Shown piece after piece: positions 15,741 to 23,457 of a DNA stretch of 64,000 bases (positions are counted from its first letter, which is position 1; each line of letters begins with the position of its first letter). The DNA is from Roseovarius sp. MMSF_3359 (GTDB lineage: Bacteria > Pseudomonadota > Alphaproteobacteria > Rhodobacterales > Rhodobacteraceae): assembly GCF_030733385.1 (NCBI RefSeq), contig NZ_JASHJC010000014.1, positions 1 to 64,000 of the forward strand, given 5' to 3'. Both the position numbers and the translations under genes were made by a program. The notes beneath the pieces are model-generated. The model searched no databases. It worked only from the letters and a program-made list of their open reading frames with translations, and was not told the DNA's origin.

Positions 15741-16892
15741 ATGTCTGAAACTGTTCCGTTCGAAAAGCCGGGTCCTGTCGAGGCTGGTTTGCGCCAGGCC
15801 ATCGCGCCCATCGAAGAGATCATTGCCGAGGCGCGTGCGGGTCGCATGTATATCCTCGTCGATCACGAAGATCGCGAGAACGAGGGCGATTTCGTTATCC
15901 CGGCCGAGTTTGCCGATGCCGCCGCGATCAACTTCATGGCGACGCATGGGCGCGGCCTGATCTGCCTGCCGATGAGCGCCGACCGGATCGAGGCGTTGCA
16001 ACTGCCGATGATGGCGGTGAACAACTCCTCGCGGCATGAAACAGCGTTTACCGTGTCGATCGAGGCGCGTGAAGGCGTCAGCACCGGTATTTCTGCTGCC
16101 GACCGGGCGCTTACCGTGGCCACCGCGATCAACGATCAGAACGGCCCCGCCACCATCGCCACACCCGGCCACGTTTTTCCGCTGCGCGCGCGCAATGGCG
16201 GTGTGTTGATCCGCGCCGGCCATACCGAGGCGGCGGTTGATATCTCGCGCCTTGCCGGTCTGCATCCTTCAGGCGTGATATGCGAGATCATGAACGAAGA
16301 CGGCACGATGGCGCGTCTTCCTCAGTTGATTGATATCGCCAAACAACATGGCATCAAGATTGGCACGATCAGCGATCTGATCGCCTATCGCCACAAGCAC
16401 GACAACCTCGTGCGCGAGGTTCGGCGCGAAACGGTCATGTCCTCCCATGGCGGCGAATGGGACATGCGCATTTTCGCCGATCAGATCAGCGGCACGGAAC
16501 ATGTGGTGCTGACCAAGGGCGATGTGAGCGATGGCGAGCCGGTTCTGGCGCGGACCCATGCGCTCAATGCGCTCGAGGATGTGCTGGGGATCGGTCTGTC
16601 GGAGACCACCAGCGGTCCGACCGGCAAACTGCCCCGGGCGATGGAGATGATCGGCGCCGAGGGCAGGGGGGCCGTGTTCCTCTTCCGCCAGCCACGCCCG
16701 AAACTTGCCAGCGAGATGGAAGACGACGACACACCGCGCACGATCAAACAGACCGGTCTTGGGGCGCAAATCATGCAGACGATGGGATTGCATGAGCTTA
16801 TCCTGCTGACAGACAGCCCCGATACCCGGTATCTTGGGCTTGACGCTTACGGCATTTCGATCACCGGCACCCGCGCCCTCAGCGAAGGATAG
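15741..16892 (+). CDS. ribBA: RibBA: DHBP synthase with degenerate GTP cyclohydrolase II domain
   Basis: 383 residues. Residues about 20-215 form 3,4-dihydroxy-2-butanone-4-phosphate synthase (RibB) with [23 protein letters not shown] and the [16 protein letters not shown] block intact; this makes the four-carbon unit of riboflavin from ribulose 5-phosphate. The second half (about 220-383) matches RibA only in outline: the zinc-binding cysteine motif of GTP cyclohydrolase II (SECLTGD...CDC type) is absent, being replaced by text around [20 protein letters not shown]. The enzyme is therefore probably RibB only, with a separate RibA needed. It leads ribBA-ribH-nusB. Confidence 0.9.
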   Translation: MSETVPFEKPGPVEAGLRQAIAPIEEIIAEARAGRMYILVDHEDRENEGDFVIPAEFADAAAINFMATHGRGLICLPMSADRIEALQLPMMAVNNSSRHETAFTVSIEAREGVSTGISAADRALTVATAINDQNGPATIATPGHVFPLRARNGGVLIRAGHTEAAVDISRLAGLHPSGVICEIMNEDGTMARLPQLIDIAKQHGIKIGTISDLIAYRHKHDNLVREVRRETVMSSHGGEWDMRIFADQISGTEHVVLTKGDVSDGEPVLARTHALNALEDVLGIGLSETTSGPTGKLPRAMEMIGAEGRGAVFLFRQPRPKLASEMEDDDTPRTIKQTGLGAQIMQTMGLHELILLTDSPDTRYLGLDAYGISITGTRALSEG

Positions 16893-16896
16893 ATCC

Positions 16897-17442
16897 ATGG
16901 CCTCGACCGAATACACCATGCCCCGTGCAGAATTCGACAAACCGGTGAAGCTGCTGATCGTGGTGGCGCCGTTTTACCGCGATATCGCCGATAACCTGAT
17001 CGCGGGTGCCAAGGCCGAGATCGAGGCGACCGGCGGCACCTATGACCTGGTTGAAGTACCCGGCGCGCTCGAAGTGCCGACGGCGATCGGGATCGCCGAA
17101 CGGATGTCGAATTTCGATGGCTATGTCGCCCTGGGCTGCGTCATTCGCGGCGAGACGACGCATTACGAAACCGTCTGCAACGACAGTTCGCGCGGCATTA
17201 CCCTTCTGGGCCTGCAGGGGCTTTGCGTCGGCAACGGCATCCTGACGGTCGAGAACCGCGATCAGGCCGAGGTGCGGGCCGATCCCGCGCGGATGAACAA
17301 AGGCGCAGGCGCCGCAGCGGCAGCCTTGCATCTTGTGGCGCTCACCCGTAAATGGGGCGCCGCGCGCAAGGGGGTGGGGTTCCTGCCCGATGCGGAAGAA
17401 TACAAGCTGGCCGGTGGCCTTGAGGACAATCCGAAAGCATGA
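16897..17442 (+). CDS. ribH: 6,7-dimethyl-8-ribityllumazine synthase
   Basis: 181 residues from ATG 16897, which has AAGGA upstream and starts four bases after the ribBA stop. Lumazine synthase motifs: VPGALEVPTAIG (about 52-63), GCVIRGETTHYETVCNDSSRG (about 80-100, seen as GCVIRGETTHYE and CNDSSRG), GNGILTVEN and GAGAAAAALHL. It condenses the RibB product with the pyrimidine intermediate to form the riboflavin precursor. Its last bases overlap nusB as ATGA. Confidence 0.95.
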   Translation: MASTEYTMPRAEFDKPVKLLIVVAPFYRDIADNLIAGAKAEIEATGGTYDLVEVPGALEVPTAIGIAERMSNFDGYVALGCVIRGETTHYETVCNDSSRGITLLGLQGLCVGNGILTVENRDQAEVRADPARMNKGAGAAAAALHLVALTRKWGAARKGVGFLPDAEEYKLAGGLEDNPKA

Positions 17443-17909
17443 GCAACCTTTCCGGTAATCAGAAACGGCAGATGAAATCGGCCGCGCGGCTTTACGCGGT
17501 GCAGGCGCTGTTTCAGATGGAGCATTCCGGGCAGACCGTGGATGCAGTGATGCACGAGTTCGAGGATCACCGTTTTGGCGCCTCCTATGATGAGGGTGAG
17601 ATGGCCGAGGGGGATGTGAGCCTTTTCGAGCAACTCATGCAGGATGCGGTCAATAACCAGGCGCTGATCGACCAAATGACCGATCGGGCGCTGGTGGCGA
17701 AATGGCCGATCAACCGGATTGACCCGACCATCCGGGCACTCTTTCGTGCCGCGGGGGCGGAACTCACGCAATCCTCGACACCGCCCAAGGTGGTGATCGT
17801 GGAATTCGTCGATATCGCCAAGAGTTTCTTTCCCGAGGGGCGGGAGCCGAAATTCGTCAACGCCGTGTTGGACCACATGGCGCGTGAGGCCAAACCCGAA
17901 GCGTTTTAA
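17439..17909 (+). CDS. nusB: transcription antitermination factor NusB
   Basis: 156 residues, all-helical NusB domain: N-terminal KSAARLYAVQALFQME (about 11-26), IDPTIRALFRAAGAEL and VVIVEFVDIAKSFFPEGREPKFVNAVLD-type C-terminal segment (seen as EFVDIAKSFF and FVNAVLD). It works with NusE in antitermination of rRNA transcription. The ribH-nusB overlap is the common arrangement in proteobacteria. Confidence 0.95.
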   Translation: MSNLSGNQKRQMKSAARLYAVQALFQMEHSGQTVDAVMHEFEDHRFGASYDEGEMAEGDVSLFEQLMQDAVNNQALIDQMTDRALVAKWPINRIDPTIRALFRAAGAELTQSSTPPKVVIVEFVDIAKSFFPEGREPKFVNAVLDHMAREAKPEAF

Positions 17910-17939
17910 CGTGCGTTTTCGTTATGGTTTCAAGCTACA

Positions 17940-18644
17940 CTAAAGCTCGGTCACCGTCCCCACGGCCAGTACGGCGCCGGTCGGTTGCCCCGTAGGCGAG
18001 CCGCCCGGTGGTTCGTCCGAGATCGCAAGGGTCAGGTCGGCGACACCGGCACGAAACTCTTCGGGGAGCGGGAGGCTTGCGGCCTCGGCATCGGGCAGCA
18101 CGCCAAGCGAGACGGGCGCGTTGCCGTCGGCGATGACCCAAAGCTCGAGGGCGCGTCCCGCGGCGGCCTGACCATCGGTCCGATTGAGTTGCAATTCCCC
18201 CGCGTTGCTGTCGTAGACCGCCAGGATGCGGAGCGACTGATCGTCGGCCGCGATTTCCGAGACATAGAGCGGCCCACGTTCCGCGGGATCCGGTGAGCCG
18301 GTCAGCATCAGTTGCCAGGCAAAGAACCCGGCAAGGAGCAGTGAGGCGACGCTAAGCCCCTGCCAGAGGCCAAGCCGCTGCCAGAACGACGGGCGCGGTG
18401 GCGGCGCCCCGAAAAGCCGGGTCATCAATGCGTCCTTCACCGCCCCCGTCGCGGCCTCTTCGGCAAACTCGGGATTCATGCCCGCCAGACGCTCGGTCCA
18501 GGCCGCAACCTCCTTTCGCAGATCCGGTTCCGCCTCAAGGCGGGCCTCGAAAGCGCGCATCTCCGAAGACGGCAGCAAACGCAGCACATATTCCGCCGCA
18601 AGCAGGTTGTCGTCATCGCGATCTGGTGGGGAAGCGTCGGTCAT
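17940..18644 (-). CDS. anti-sigma factor (RskA-like, membrane-anchored)
   Basis: 234 residues from the ATG at 18644, which overlaps the sigma-factor stop as ATGA; an in-frame ATG 12 bases earlier is possible. The N-terminal third (about 10-75, DNLLAAEYVLRLLPSSEMRAFEARL) is the anti-sigma domain that holds the sigma factor, without the HxxxCxxC zinc motif of ZAS proteins. One transmembrane helix (about 90-112) follows, then a periplasmic RskA-type domain. Release by regulated proteolysis on an envelope or redox signal is usual for the family; the signal here is unknown. Confidence 0.85.
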   Translation of the reverse strand: MTDASPPDRDDDNLLAAEYVLRLLPSSEMRAFEARLEAEPDLRKEVAAWTERLAGMNPEFAEEAATGAVKDALMTRLFGAPPPRPSFWQRLGLWQGLSVASLLLAGFFAWQLMLTGSPDPAERGPLYVSEIAADDQSLRILAVYDSNAGELQLNRTDGQAAAGRALELWVIADGNAPVSLGVLPDAEAASLPLPEEFRAGVADLTLAISDEPPGGSPTGQPTGAVLAVGTVTEL

Positions 18645-19183
18645 CGTTCCATGCACTCCCTCAGGCTGATGAGACTGCGCCGCAGCCAGGTTCGGACGGT
18701 GTTGAGCGGGACGCCGAGTTTTTCCGACAGTTCCGCATAGCTCAGCCCTTCAAGATACGCGCCGCGCACAGCCCTGTCGCGGGGCGATTCCAGCTCGCCG
18801 AGGCAATCGGCAATCCGACCGGCTTCGCCCGCGGCGACGGCCACCTGCTCAGGCGTCGGGCCGGACCCCGGCAACATGTCGGCCATCGCGTCGATGTCAT
18901 CGCTATCGCGGCGGGCGCGCAGCTTGTCGATCGCGGTGTTCCGCGCGATGGTGATGAGCCAGGTCATCGGACTTGTTCCGCCTCTTGCGTATCGATCGGC
19001 ACGGCGCCAGACCTTCATATATGTCTCTTGCAGGACATCCTCGGCGCTGGCCCGGTCTTTCAAGACACGCAGTGCCACACCAAAAAGTTTCGCGTTGGTC
19101 AGATCGTAGAGACGGCCAAAAGCCTGACGGTCGCCGAGCGAGACTTTTCCGATCAGGTCTTCGATCTCTTCCACGGAACTCAT
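18641..19183 (-). CDS. ECF RNA polymerase sigma factor
   Basis: 180 residues with region 2 (FGRLYDLTNAKLFGVALRVL, AEDVLQETYMKVWRRADRY) and region 4 (RAVRGAYLEGLSYAELSEKL, GVPLNTVRTWLRRS) and the variable linker between. It is co-transcribed with its anti-sigma partner. A sequence matching the alphaproteobacterial RpoE-type promoter lies 76 bases upstream, suggesting self-activation. Because the partner is RskA-like and not ChrR, I do not name it rpoE. Confidence 0.92.
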   Translation of the reverse strand: MSSVEEIEDLIGKVSLGDRQAFGRLYDLTNAKLFGVALRVLKDRASAEDVLQETYMKVWRRADRYARGGTSPMTWLITIARNTAIDKLRARRDSDDIDAMADMLPGSGPTPEQVAVAAGEAGRIADCLGELESPRDRAVRGAYLEGLSYAELSEKLGVPLNTVRTWLRRSLISLRECMER

Positions 19184-19503
19184 CAGGATGGTGCTCCTGC
19201 TTCTGCGCGCCGGCTTGGGCGCGATACGGGGCTTCTGGTGGCAACACCCTTATACCCGATCTTACGTTGCACGTGAAAATTGGATCAAATTCAGCCCGGT
19301 TTTCTGTTTTGTTTTCGCAGGGGGCTGCCCCACTCAACGGCTCACGCCGAACGCTTATTGTCCTCGAAGAGTGTTTCGATCCCTGAACTGTGGGCGTCGA
19401 GATGCGCTAGTCCCGCGAAGCGTGCGCGGCTTCCTGCACAACCGCTTGAGGTGGCTTGCAAGTGTGCTAGACTCCGTCACAGGTAATTTGAGCGAGTCGC
19501 CCC
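19184..19503. other. divergent spacer, ECF sigma / small membrane protein
   Basis: No gene seen in these 320 bases. The leftward half carries the ECF-type promoter at 19260-19287. The rightward half, up to the ATG at 19504, must promote the small membrane protein; GTGTGCTAGACT near 19465-19475 could hold a -10-like element, but I cannot assign it firmly. Confidence 0.4.
19260..19287 (-). promoter_or_regulatory. ECF-type promoter upstream of the sigma gene
   Basis: On the minus strand TGATCC (19282-19287) is followed after 17 bases by TAAGA (19260-19264). This matches the TGATCC-N17/18-TAAGA pattern of Rhodobacter RpoE-dependent promoters and points towards the sigma gene, so autoregulation is likely. 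Confidence 0.65.
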
Positions 19504-19839
19504 ATGCCCAAGTTGATCCGTCTCTACATCATCAATGTTGCCATCGGCTTCGCCTTGGCTGCCGTTTTCGTCGCCATGCTGCTGTGGTTCAATATCGGCA
19601 ATCTCTGGCATCTCGTCACGCATTCAGACAAGGGGTGGCTTGCGGTTCTGATCCTGTGGGTCGCAAACGGGATCGTCTTTGCCGGTGTGCAATTCGCCAT
19701 CGCGGTGATGCGGATGAAGGACGACGACGATGACGAGCCGCGCGGGGGGCACCGCGGTCGGGTGATGCGGCGCGAGCCTGCACCCGTTCCGGTACGTGTC
19801 GATGCGCGGCGGTCTGGCGATTTCCTGAACAAATCCTGA
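19504..19839 (+). CDS. small conserved membrane protein of unknown function
   Basis: 111 residues. Two hydrophobic helices are clear (about 8-30 and 43-68), followed by an acidic run (DDDDDEP, about 73-79) and a basic, Pro/Arg-rich cytoplasmic tail. The start is supported by the immediate hydrophobic N-terminus. I do not recognise the family. It diverges from the ECF sigma gene, which does not by itself imply a link. Confidence 0.7.
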   Translation: MPKLIRLYIINVAIGFALAAVFVAMLLWFNIGNLWHLVTHSDKGWLAVLILWVANGIVFAGVQFAIAVMRMKDDDDDEPRGGHRGRVMRREPAPVPVRVDARRSGDFLNKS

Positions 19840-20146
19840 AAATCGGGAGCTGAGTGGTCGTCGTGGACCGAACGGTGGCGTGCGCGCGCCATTCGTTGTC
19901 TTGAGGAATGAAAGTGGCGGGACCGCACGAACCGTGGGGTTATCTCATTCCCGAGGACCTGTATATACAGGTGGGCGCCGGGTAACCGGACCACGGCCCG
20001 GACAGAGCCAGCTCCCTCGGAATTGCTTAAGGCCACCGGAATGCAACCGTTCACAAGAAGCGCAGAACCCGCCAATGCCTACCTAATGTGTCCCCCGGGC
20101 GGCGGCAAGGGGTTGCAAATGTTCATCTTTTGTTCATAATTGTCGG
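19840..20146. other. gene-free region before mmcB with a compact potential RNA fold
   Basis: No gene supported. Within it, CCGAGG (19951-19956) can pair with CCTCGG (20015-20020), enclosing the perfect 16 bp palindrome ACCTGTATATACAGGT (19957-19972) and a CCGGG/CCCGG hairpin (about 19977-20001). This gives a three-way-junction-like fold of about 70 nt. The palindrome is not the alphaproteobacterial LexA motif. Whether this is an RNA gene, a DNA operator or chance is open. Confidence 0.4.
20121..20135 (+). promoter_or_regulatory. LexA (SOS) box of mmcB
   Basis: GTTCATCTTTTGTTC is an exact GTTC-N7-GTTC direct repeat, the alphaproteobacterial LexA consensus. It ends 11 bases before the mmcB ATG, where bound LexA would block transcription. 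There is no clear ribosome binding site, so the mRNA may be nearly leaderless. Confidence 0.85.
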
Positions 20147-20590
20147 ATGGACGACCTGCGCGAGAAAAACCTGATGCCAGGGCAGATGCTGGCCCGTGGC
20201 GTGTGTCGGCTTCTTTTGGAGTACGATTTTGTTTCTATTGAAGAATTCATGCCCGAACGCGGTAAGCGCGTGGACGTGATGGCGCTTGGCCCCAAGGGTG
20301 AAATCTGGGTGATTGAGTGCAAATCCAGCCGGGCGGATTTCACGTCCGATGCGAAATGGGAGGGGTATCTGGAGTGGTGCGACAGGTATTTCTGGGCGGT
20401 CGATGCGGATTTTCCCACCGATCTGCTGCCCGATGGCACCGGTTTGATCATCGCCGATGCTTACGACGCCGAGATCATCCGCATGGGTCCCGAAAGCAAA
20501 CTGGCCGCGGCGCGGCGCACGGCACTGACCCGCCGCTTTGCCCGTCATGCGGGATTGCGGCTGCAGGGGCTACGCGATCCGGTTCTATGA
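20147..20590 (+). CDS. mmcB: MmcB family DNA repair protein
   Basis: 147 residues. A PD-(D/E)XK nuclease-like core is visible: RVDVMALG (D43) and IWVIECKSS (E57, K59), with KWEGYLEWCDRYFWAV following. Caulobacter MmcB was identified by mitomycin C sensitivity and is part of the damage response. The LexA box directly in front supports SOS control here. The gene ends six bases inside the convergent DUF6324 gene. Confidence 0.88.
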   Translation: MDDLREKNLMPGQMLARGVCRLLLEYDFVSIEEFMPERGKRVDVMALGPKGEIWVIECKSSRADFTSDAKWEGYLEWCDRYFWAVDADFPTDLLPDGTGLIIADAYDAEIIRMGPESKLAAARRTALTRRFARHAGLRLQGLRDPVL

Positions 20591-20773
20591 TTTCTTTCCA
20601 CCGGCGATCTTGGCGGCGGCGATGATTTCGGCGGCAATTTCCTCGGCCTCGTCAGGCGAGAAATCCATCGGTATTTCAATATCTTGCGCTTCAATGTAAA
20701 GGCGGACCATGCCCTGATCCGTCGGGCCAATCTGCAGGTTGGCTTCGATGTCGCTTTCCGAGTTGATGCCCAT
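20585..20773 (-). CDS. DUF6324 family small protein
   Basis: 62 residues from the ATG at 20773, chosen because AAGGAGG lies a few bases upstream; the frame extends further but without family-like sequence. It is acidic, beginning MGINSESDIEANLQIGPTDQ, with a helix rich in Glu and Ala (DEAEEIAAEIIAAAKIAGG) at the end. I recognise it as a small protein conserved in Rhodobacteraceae; no function is known. It overlaps the mmcB 3' end by six bases. Confidence 0.75.
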   Translation of the reverse strand: MGINSESDIEANLQIGPTDQGMVRLYIEAQDIEIPMDFSPDEAEEIAAEIIAAAKIAGGKKS

Positions 20774-20921
20774 GGCGGCCTCCTTTGCTGACGGCTCAGG
20801 TACTGGTTTTGGCAGGGCTTGGCAAGCGGCCCGGTGGTGCGATTTTTTCCGGCAATCGCGGGTTTTTTGCCGTGTAACAGGCTTGCATTTCACCGGTCAA
20901 AAAGTTACATCGCCGTTGAGT

Positions 20922-20998
20922 GCCGCCTTAGCTCAGTTGGTTAGAGCGCCTGATTGTGGATCAGGAGGTCCCCCGTTCGAGCCGGGGAGGTGGTACCA
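20922..20998 (+). tRNA. tRNA-His (anticodon GTG)
   Basis: Full cloverleaf: acceptor 20922-20928 with 20988-20994, D arm GCTC/GAGC, anticodon stem CCTGA/TCAGG with loop TTGTGGA, T arm CCCCG-TTCGAGC-CGGGG and an encoded CCA. The discriminator base is A73 and the base before position 1 is T. Thus the usual G-1:C73 identity element is absent, as known for many alphaproteobacteria. Confidence 0.97.
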
Positions 20999-21002
20999 TC
21001 CC

Positions 21003-21317
21003 TCACTCAGACTGGTTTTCAATGGCGATGGTTTGGCGCAATGCGCCGGTTTTCTGGTTGTAAATCAGGATCCTGTCGTCATCCGTAACGACGGCGTACC
21101 AGCCCTTGCCCTGCGTAAAGGCTGCGGCGGTGCTCCCGTCGGGCAGGGTGATCGTGTCGGGCAAATCGGCGCTGAACGCGTCCGAGAACTTGGTGACAAA
21201 GAGAACCACGATCACTATGAAGCCCAGAATCATCGTGACGGTCAGGACCGTGACGAGAATGCGCAGATATTTTACCAGCGCCGGATCGACCGGTTGCGTT
21301 TCAGGACTGTTTGTCAT
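21003..21317 (-). CDS. DUF6476 family membrane protein
   Basis: 104 residues from the ATG at 21317 (MTNSPETQPVDPALVKYLRI). One transmembrane helix (about 20-42) is followed by a small domain ending GWYAVVTDDDRILIYNQKTG and GALRQTIAIENQ, likely on the periplasmic side. Function unknown. Its start codon and that of the divergent pseudouridine synthase gene use the same CATG, so each promoter must lie inside the other gene. The 3' end lies four bases from the tRNA-His gene. Confidence 0.8.
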   Translation of the reverse strand: MTNSPETQPVDPALVKYLRILVTVLTVTMILGFIVIVVLFVTKFSDAFSADLPDTITLPDGSTAAAFTQGKGWYAVVTDDDRILIYNQKTGALRQTIAIENQSE

Positions 21318-22341
21318 GGGCTCCACACCGCTGAGGTTCCGGATCGCTGCCGATCCGCCTGGACGTCTTGATAAGGCGCTTTCGCGCGATGTGCCAGAGG
21401 CGGCGAACCTGTCTCGGACGCGGTTGGGCCGGTTGATCGCCGACGGGCAGGTGGTTTTGAATGGCGTGCTGGTGCGTGACCCCAAGACCAAGGTGGCCGA
21501 AGGGGATGTGGCCGAGATCATCGTGCCGGACGCTGCCGAGAGCCATATTGGACCCGAAGACATTCCGCTTGACGTGGTTTTCGAGGATGATGACCTGATC
21601 GTGGTTAACAAACCTGCGGGGATGGTGGTGCACCCCGCGCCGGGAACGCCGGACGGGACGCTGGTGAACGCCTTGTTGCACCATTGCCGCGACGATCTTT
21701 CGGGCGTCGGGGGGCAAAAACGTCCTGGGGTCGTGCATCGAATTGATAAGGAAACCAGTGGCTTGCTGGTCGTTGCTAAATCGGATCAGGCGCATCATGG
21801 ACTGGCGGCGCAGTTTGAAGCCCATAGCGTCGAGCGATACTACCGGGCGGTTGTCTACGGGGTGCCGGACGCGAGTGATCCGCGTTTGCGCGGTGTTCGC
21901 GGGGTGAGTTTCGAGCCCGGCAATATCATGCGTATCACGACGCAATTGGCCCGCCACAAGACTGACAGGCAGAAGCAGGCGGTGTTGTTCGAGTGCGGGC
22001 GTCATGCGGTGACCCGCGCGCGCATCGTCGAACAATTTGGCACGCCCGGGGTTGCGGCACTCATCGAATGTTGGCTTGAAACAGGGCGAACGCATCAAAT
22101 CCGGGTGCATATGGCCCATGTGGGTCATGGGTTGATCGGCGATCCGACCTATGGTGGTCGGCGGAAACTTGCGGTGAAATCCATCGGCGAAGGCGCTGTC
22201 GAGGCCGCCCGAAATTTCCCGCGACAGGCGCTTCATGCGGCCGTGCTTGGCTTTGAACATCCGGTAACAAAAGAGAAAATCCGGTTTGAGGCGCCGATGC
22301 CGCGGGATATGGCCGATCTGATTAGCGCGCTGAAAACCTGA
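21316..22341 (+). CDS. RluA family 23S rRNA pseudouridine synthase (RluD-like)
   Basis: 341 residues from ATG 21316, with AGGA nine bases upstream; the frame is open further upstream but overlaps DUF6476. An S4 RNA-binding domain (about 15-75, RLDKALSRD and LSRTRLGRLIADGQVVLNG) is followed by the catalytic domain with VHRIDKETSGLLVVAK, whose Asp is catalytic. The C-terminal GRTHQIRVHMAHVGHGLIGD completes the signature. The S4 domain and length suit RluD, which modifies helix 69 of 23S rRNA, but RluC-type targets cannot be excluded. Confidence 0.88.
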   Translation: MGSTPLRFRIAADPPGRLDKALSRDVPEAANLSRTRLGRLIADGQVVLNGVLVRDPKTKVAEGDVAEIIVPDAAESHIGPEDIPLDVVFEDDDLIVVNKPAGMVVHPAPGTPDGTLVNALLHHCRDDLSGVGGQKRPGVVHRIDKETSGLLVVAKSDQAHHGLAAQFEAHSVERYYRAVVYGVPDASDPRLRGVRGVSFEPGNIMRITTQLARHKTDRQKQAVLFECGRHAVTRARIVEQFGTPGVAALIECWLETGRTHQIRVHMAHVGHGLIGDPTYGGRRKLAVKSIGEGAVEAARNFPRQALHAAVLGFEHPVTKEKIRFEAPMPRDMADLISALKT

Positions 22342-22434
22342 AACTTTTCGCACTATTGTGTGAAAATGCAGAGGTCCCTCTCGCATTTTTGGATCTGTGC
22401 ATTCATATTTTGTTAAACTATTCAGTTCACGTGC

Positions 22435-22464
22435 CTTGATTGGCGCATATGGCGACCCTACATT
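22435..22464 (+). promoter_or_regulatory. possible heat-shock-type promoter of rpoH
   Basis: CTTGAT (22435-22440) and CCCTACATT (22456-22464) are 15 bases apart and about 40 bases upstream of the rpoH start. They loosely resemble alphaproteobacterial RpoH promoters (CTTGA and a C-rich AT -10 element). The same bases could serve the housekeeping sigma factor. Confidence 0.35.
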
Positions 22465-22500
22465 AATGTTAACGCCCTAAACATTGGGAGGGACAGAGGC

Positions 22501-23397
22501 ATGAGTAACTACAAAAATCTGCCGGCACCGACGCCCGAAGGTGGTCTGAACCGGTATATGCAGGAAATCCGCAAATTCCCGCTCCTGGAGCCGGAAGAAG
22601 AATACATGTTGGCCAAAGCCTGGGTCGAGAAAGAAGACACCGAGGCCGCGCACAAGATGGTCACGAGCCACCTGCGCCTGGCGGCCAAGATCGCCATGGG
22701 TTATCGCGGCTATGGCTTGCCGCAGGCCGAGGTGATCTCCGAGGCCAATGTGGGCCTGATGCAGGCGGTCAAACGGTTCGATCCGGAACGCGGTTTCCGT
22801 CTGGCGACCTATGCCATGTGGTGGATCCGCGCGAGCATTCAGGAATACATCCTGCGCTCCTGGAGCCTTGTGAAGCTGGGTACCACCAGCGCGCAGAAGA
22901 AGCTTTTTTTCAACCTCCGCAAGGCCAAGGCCAAGATCGGTGCGCTCGAAGACGGTGACATGCATCCCGACAACGTCAAGCAGATCGCAACCGATCTGGG
23001 CGTGACCGAGGAGGAGGTCATCAGCATGAACCGCCGGATGTCCGGTGGCGATGCGTCGCTCAATGCGCAGATCGGCTCCGAAGGTGAGGGGACGATGCAA
23101 TGGCAGGACTGGCTTGAGGACGAAGATGCCGACCAGGCCGGGGATTACGAGGCCCGCGATGAGCTTGAAGCGCGCCGTGAGTTGCTGGCCGAGGCGATGG
23201 ATGTGCTCAACGATCGCGAGAAGGATATCCTGACCCAACGCCGCCTGAGCGATCAGACGATCACGCTTGAGGACCTGAGCGCCGAATATGACGTGAGCCG
23301 CGAGCGGATCCGCCAGATCGAGGTGCGCGCCTTTGAGAAGCTGCAGAAGCGCATGCGGACCTTGGCGCAGGAAAAGGGCATGCTAACCCAAGCCTAG
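22501..23397 (+). CDS. rpoH: RNA polymerase sigma-32 factor RpoH
   Basis: 298 residues. Region 1/2 with NRYMQEIRKFPLLEPEEEYM, region 2 MVTSHLRLAAKIAMGYRGYG and GLMQAVKRFDPERGFRLATY, the RpoH-box-like QKKLFFNLRKAKAKI (about 132-146), and region 4 with TLEDLSAEYDVSRERIRQIE. It directs heat-shock and, in Rhodobacteraceae, partly oxidative-stress genes. Many relatives have two RpoH proteins; I cannot tell which this is. GGGAGGG precedes the ATG, and a strong terminator follows. Confidence 0.95.
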   Translation: MSNYKNLPAPTPEGGLNRYMQEIRKFPLLEPEEEYMLAKAWVEKEDTEAAHKMVTSHLRLAAKIAMGYRGYGLPQAEVISEANVGLMQAVKRFDPERGFRLATYAMWWIRASIQEYILRSWSLVKLGTTSAQKKLFFNLRKAKAKIGALEDGDMHPDNVKQIATDLGVTEEEVISMNRRMSGGDASLNAQIGSEGEGTMQWQDWLEDEDADQAGDYEARDELEARRELLAEAMDVLNDREKDILTQRRLSDQTITLEDLSAEYDVSRERIRQIEVRAFEKLQKRMRTLAQEKGMLTQA

Positions 23398-23425
23398 GGC
23401 CTTTTCGGCAGGTCGAATTCACTTT

Positions 23426-23456
23426 AACCTCTTCCGGGCAACCGGGAGAGGTTTTT
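23426..23456 (+). terminator. rpoH terminator overlapping the next gene's ribosome binding site
   Basis: A 12 bp stem (23426-23437 with 23442-23453 plus TT) around loop GCAA is followed by TTTTT. The descending arm contains AGAGG, which is also the only ribosome binding site for the lipoprotein gene starting at 23458. Confidence 0.9.
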
Positions 23457-23457
23457 C

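Noticed and set aside
19957..19972. ACCTGTATATACAGGT as an E. coli-type LexA box
   Set aside because: E. coli boxes are CTGT-N8-ACAG; here only four bases separate the arms. The true alphaproteobacterial LexA motif lies at 20121-20135.
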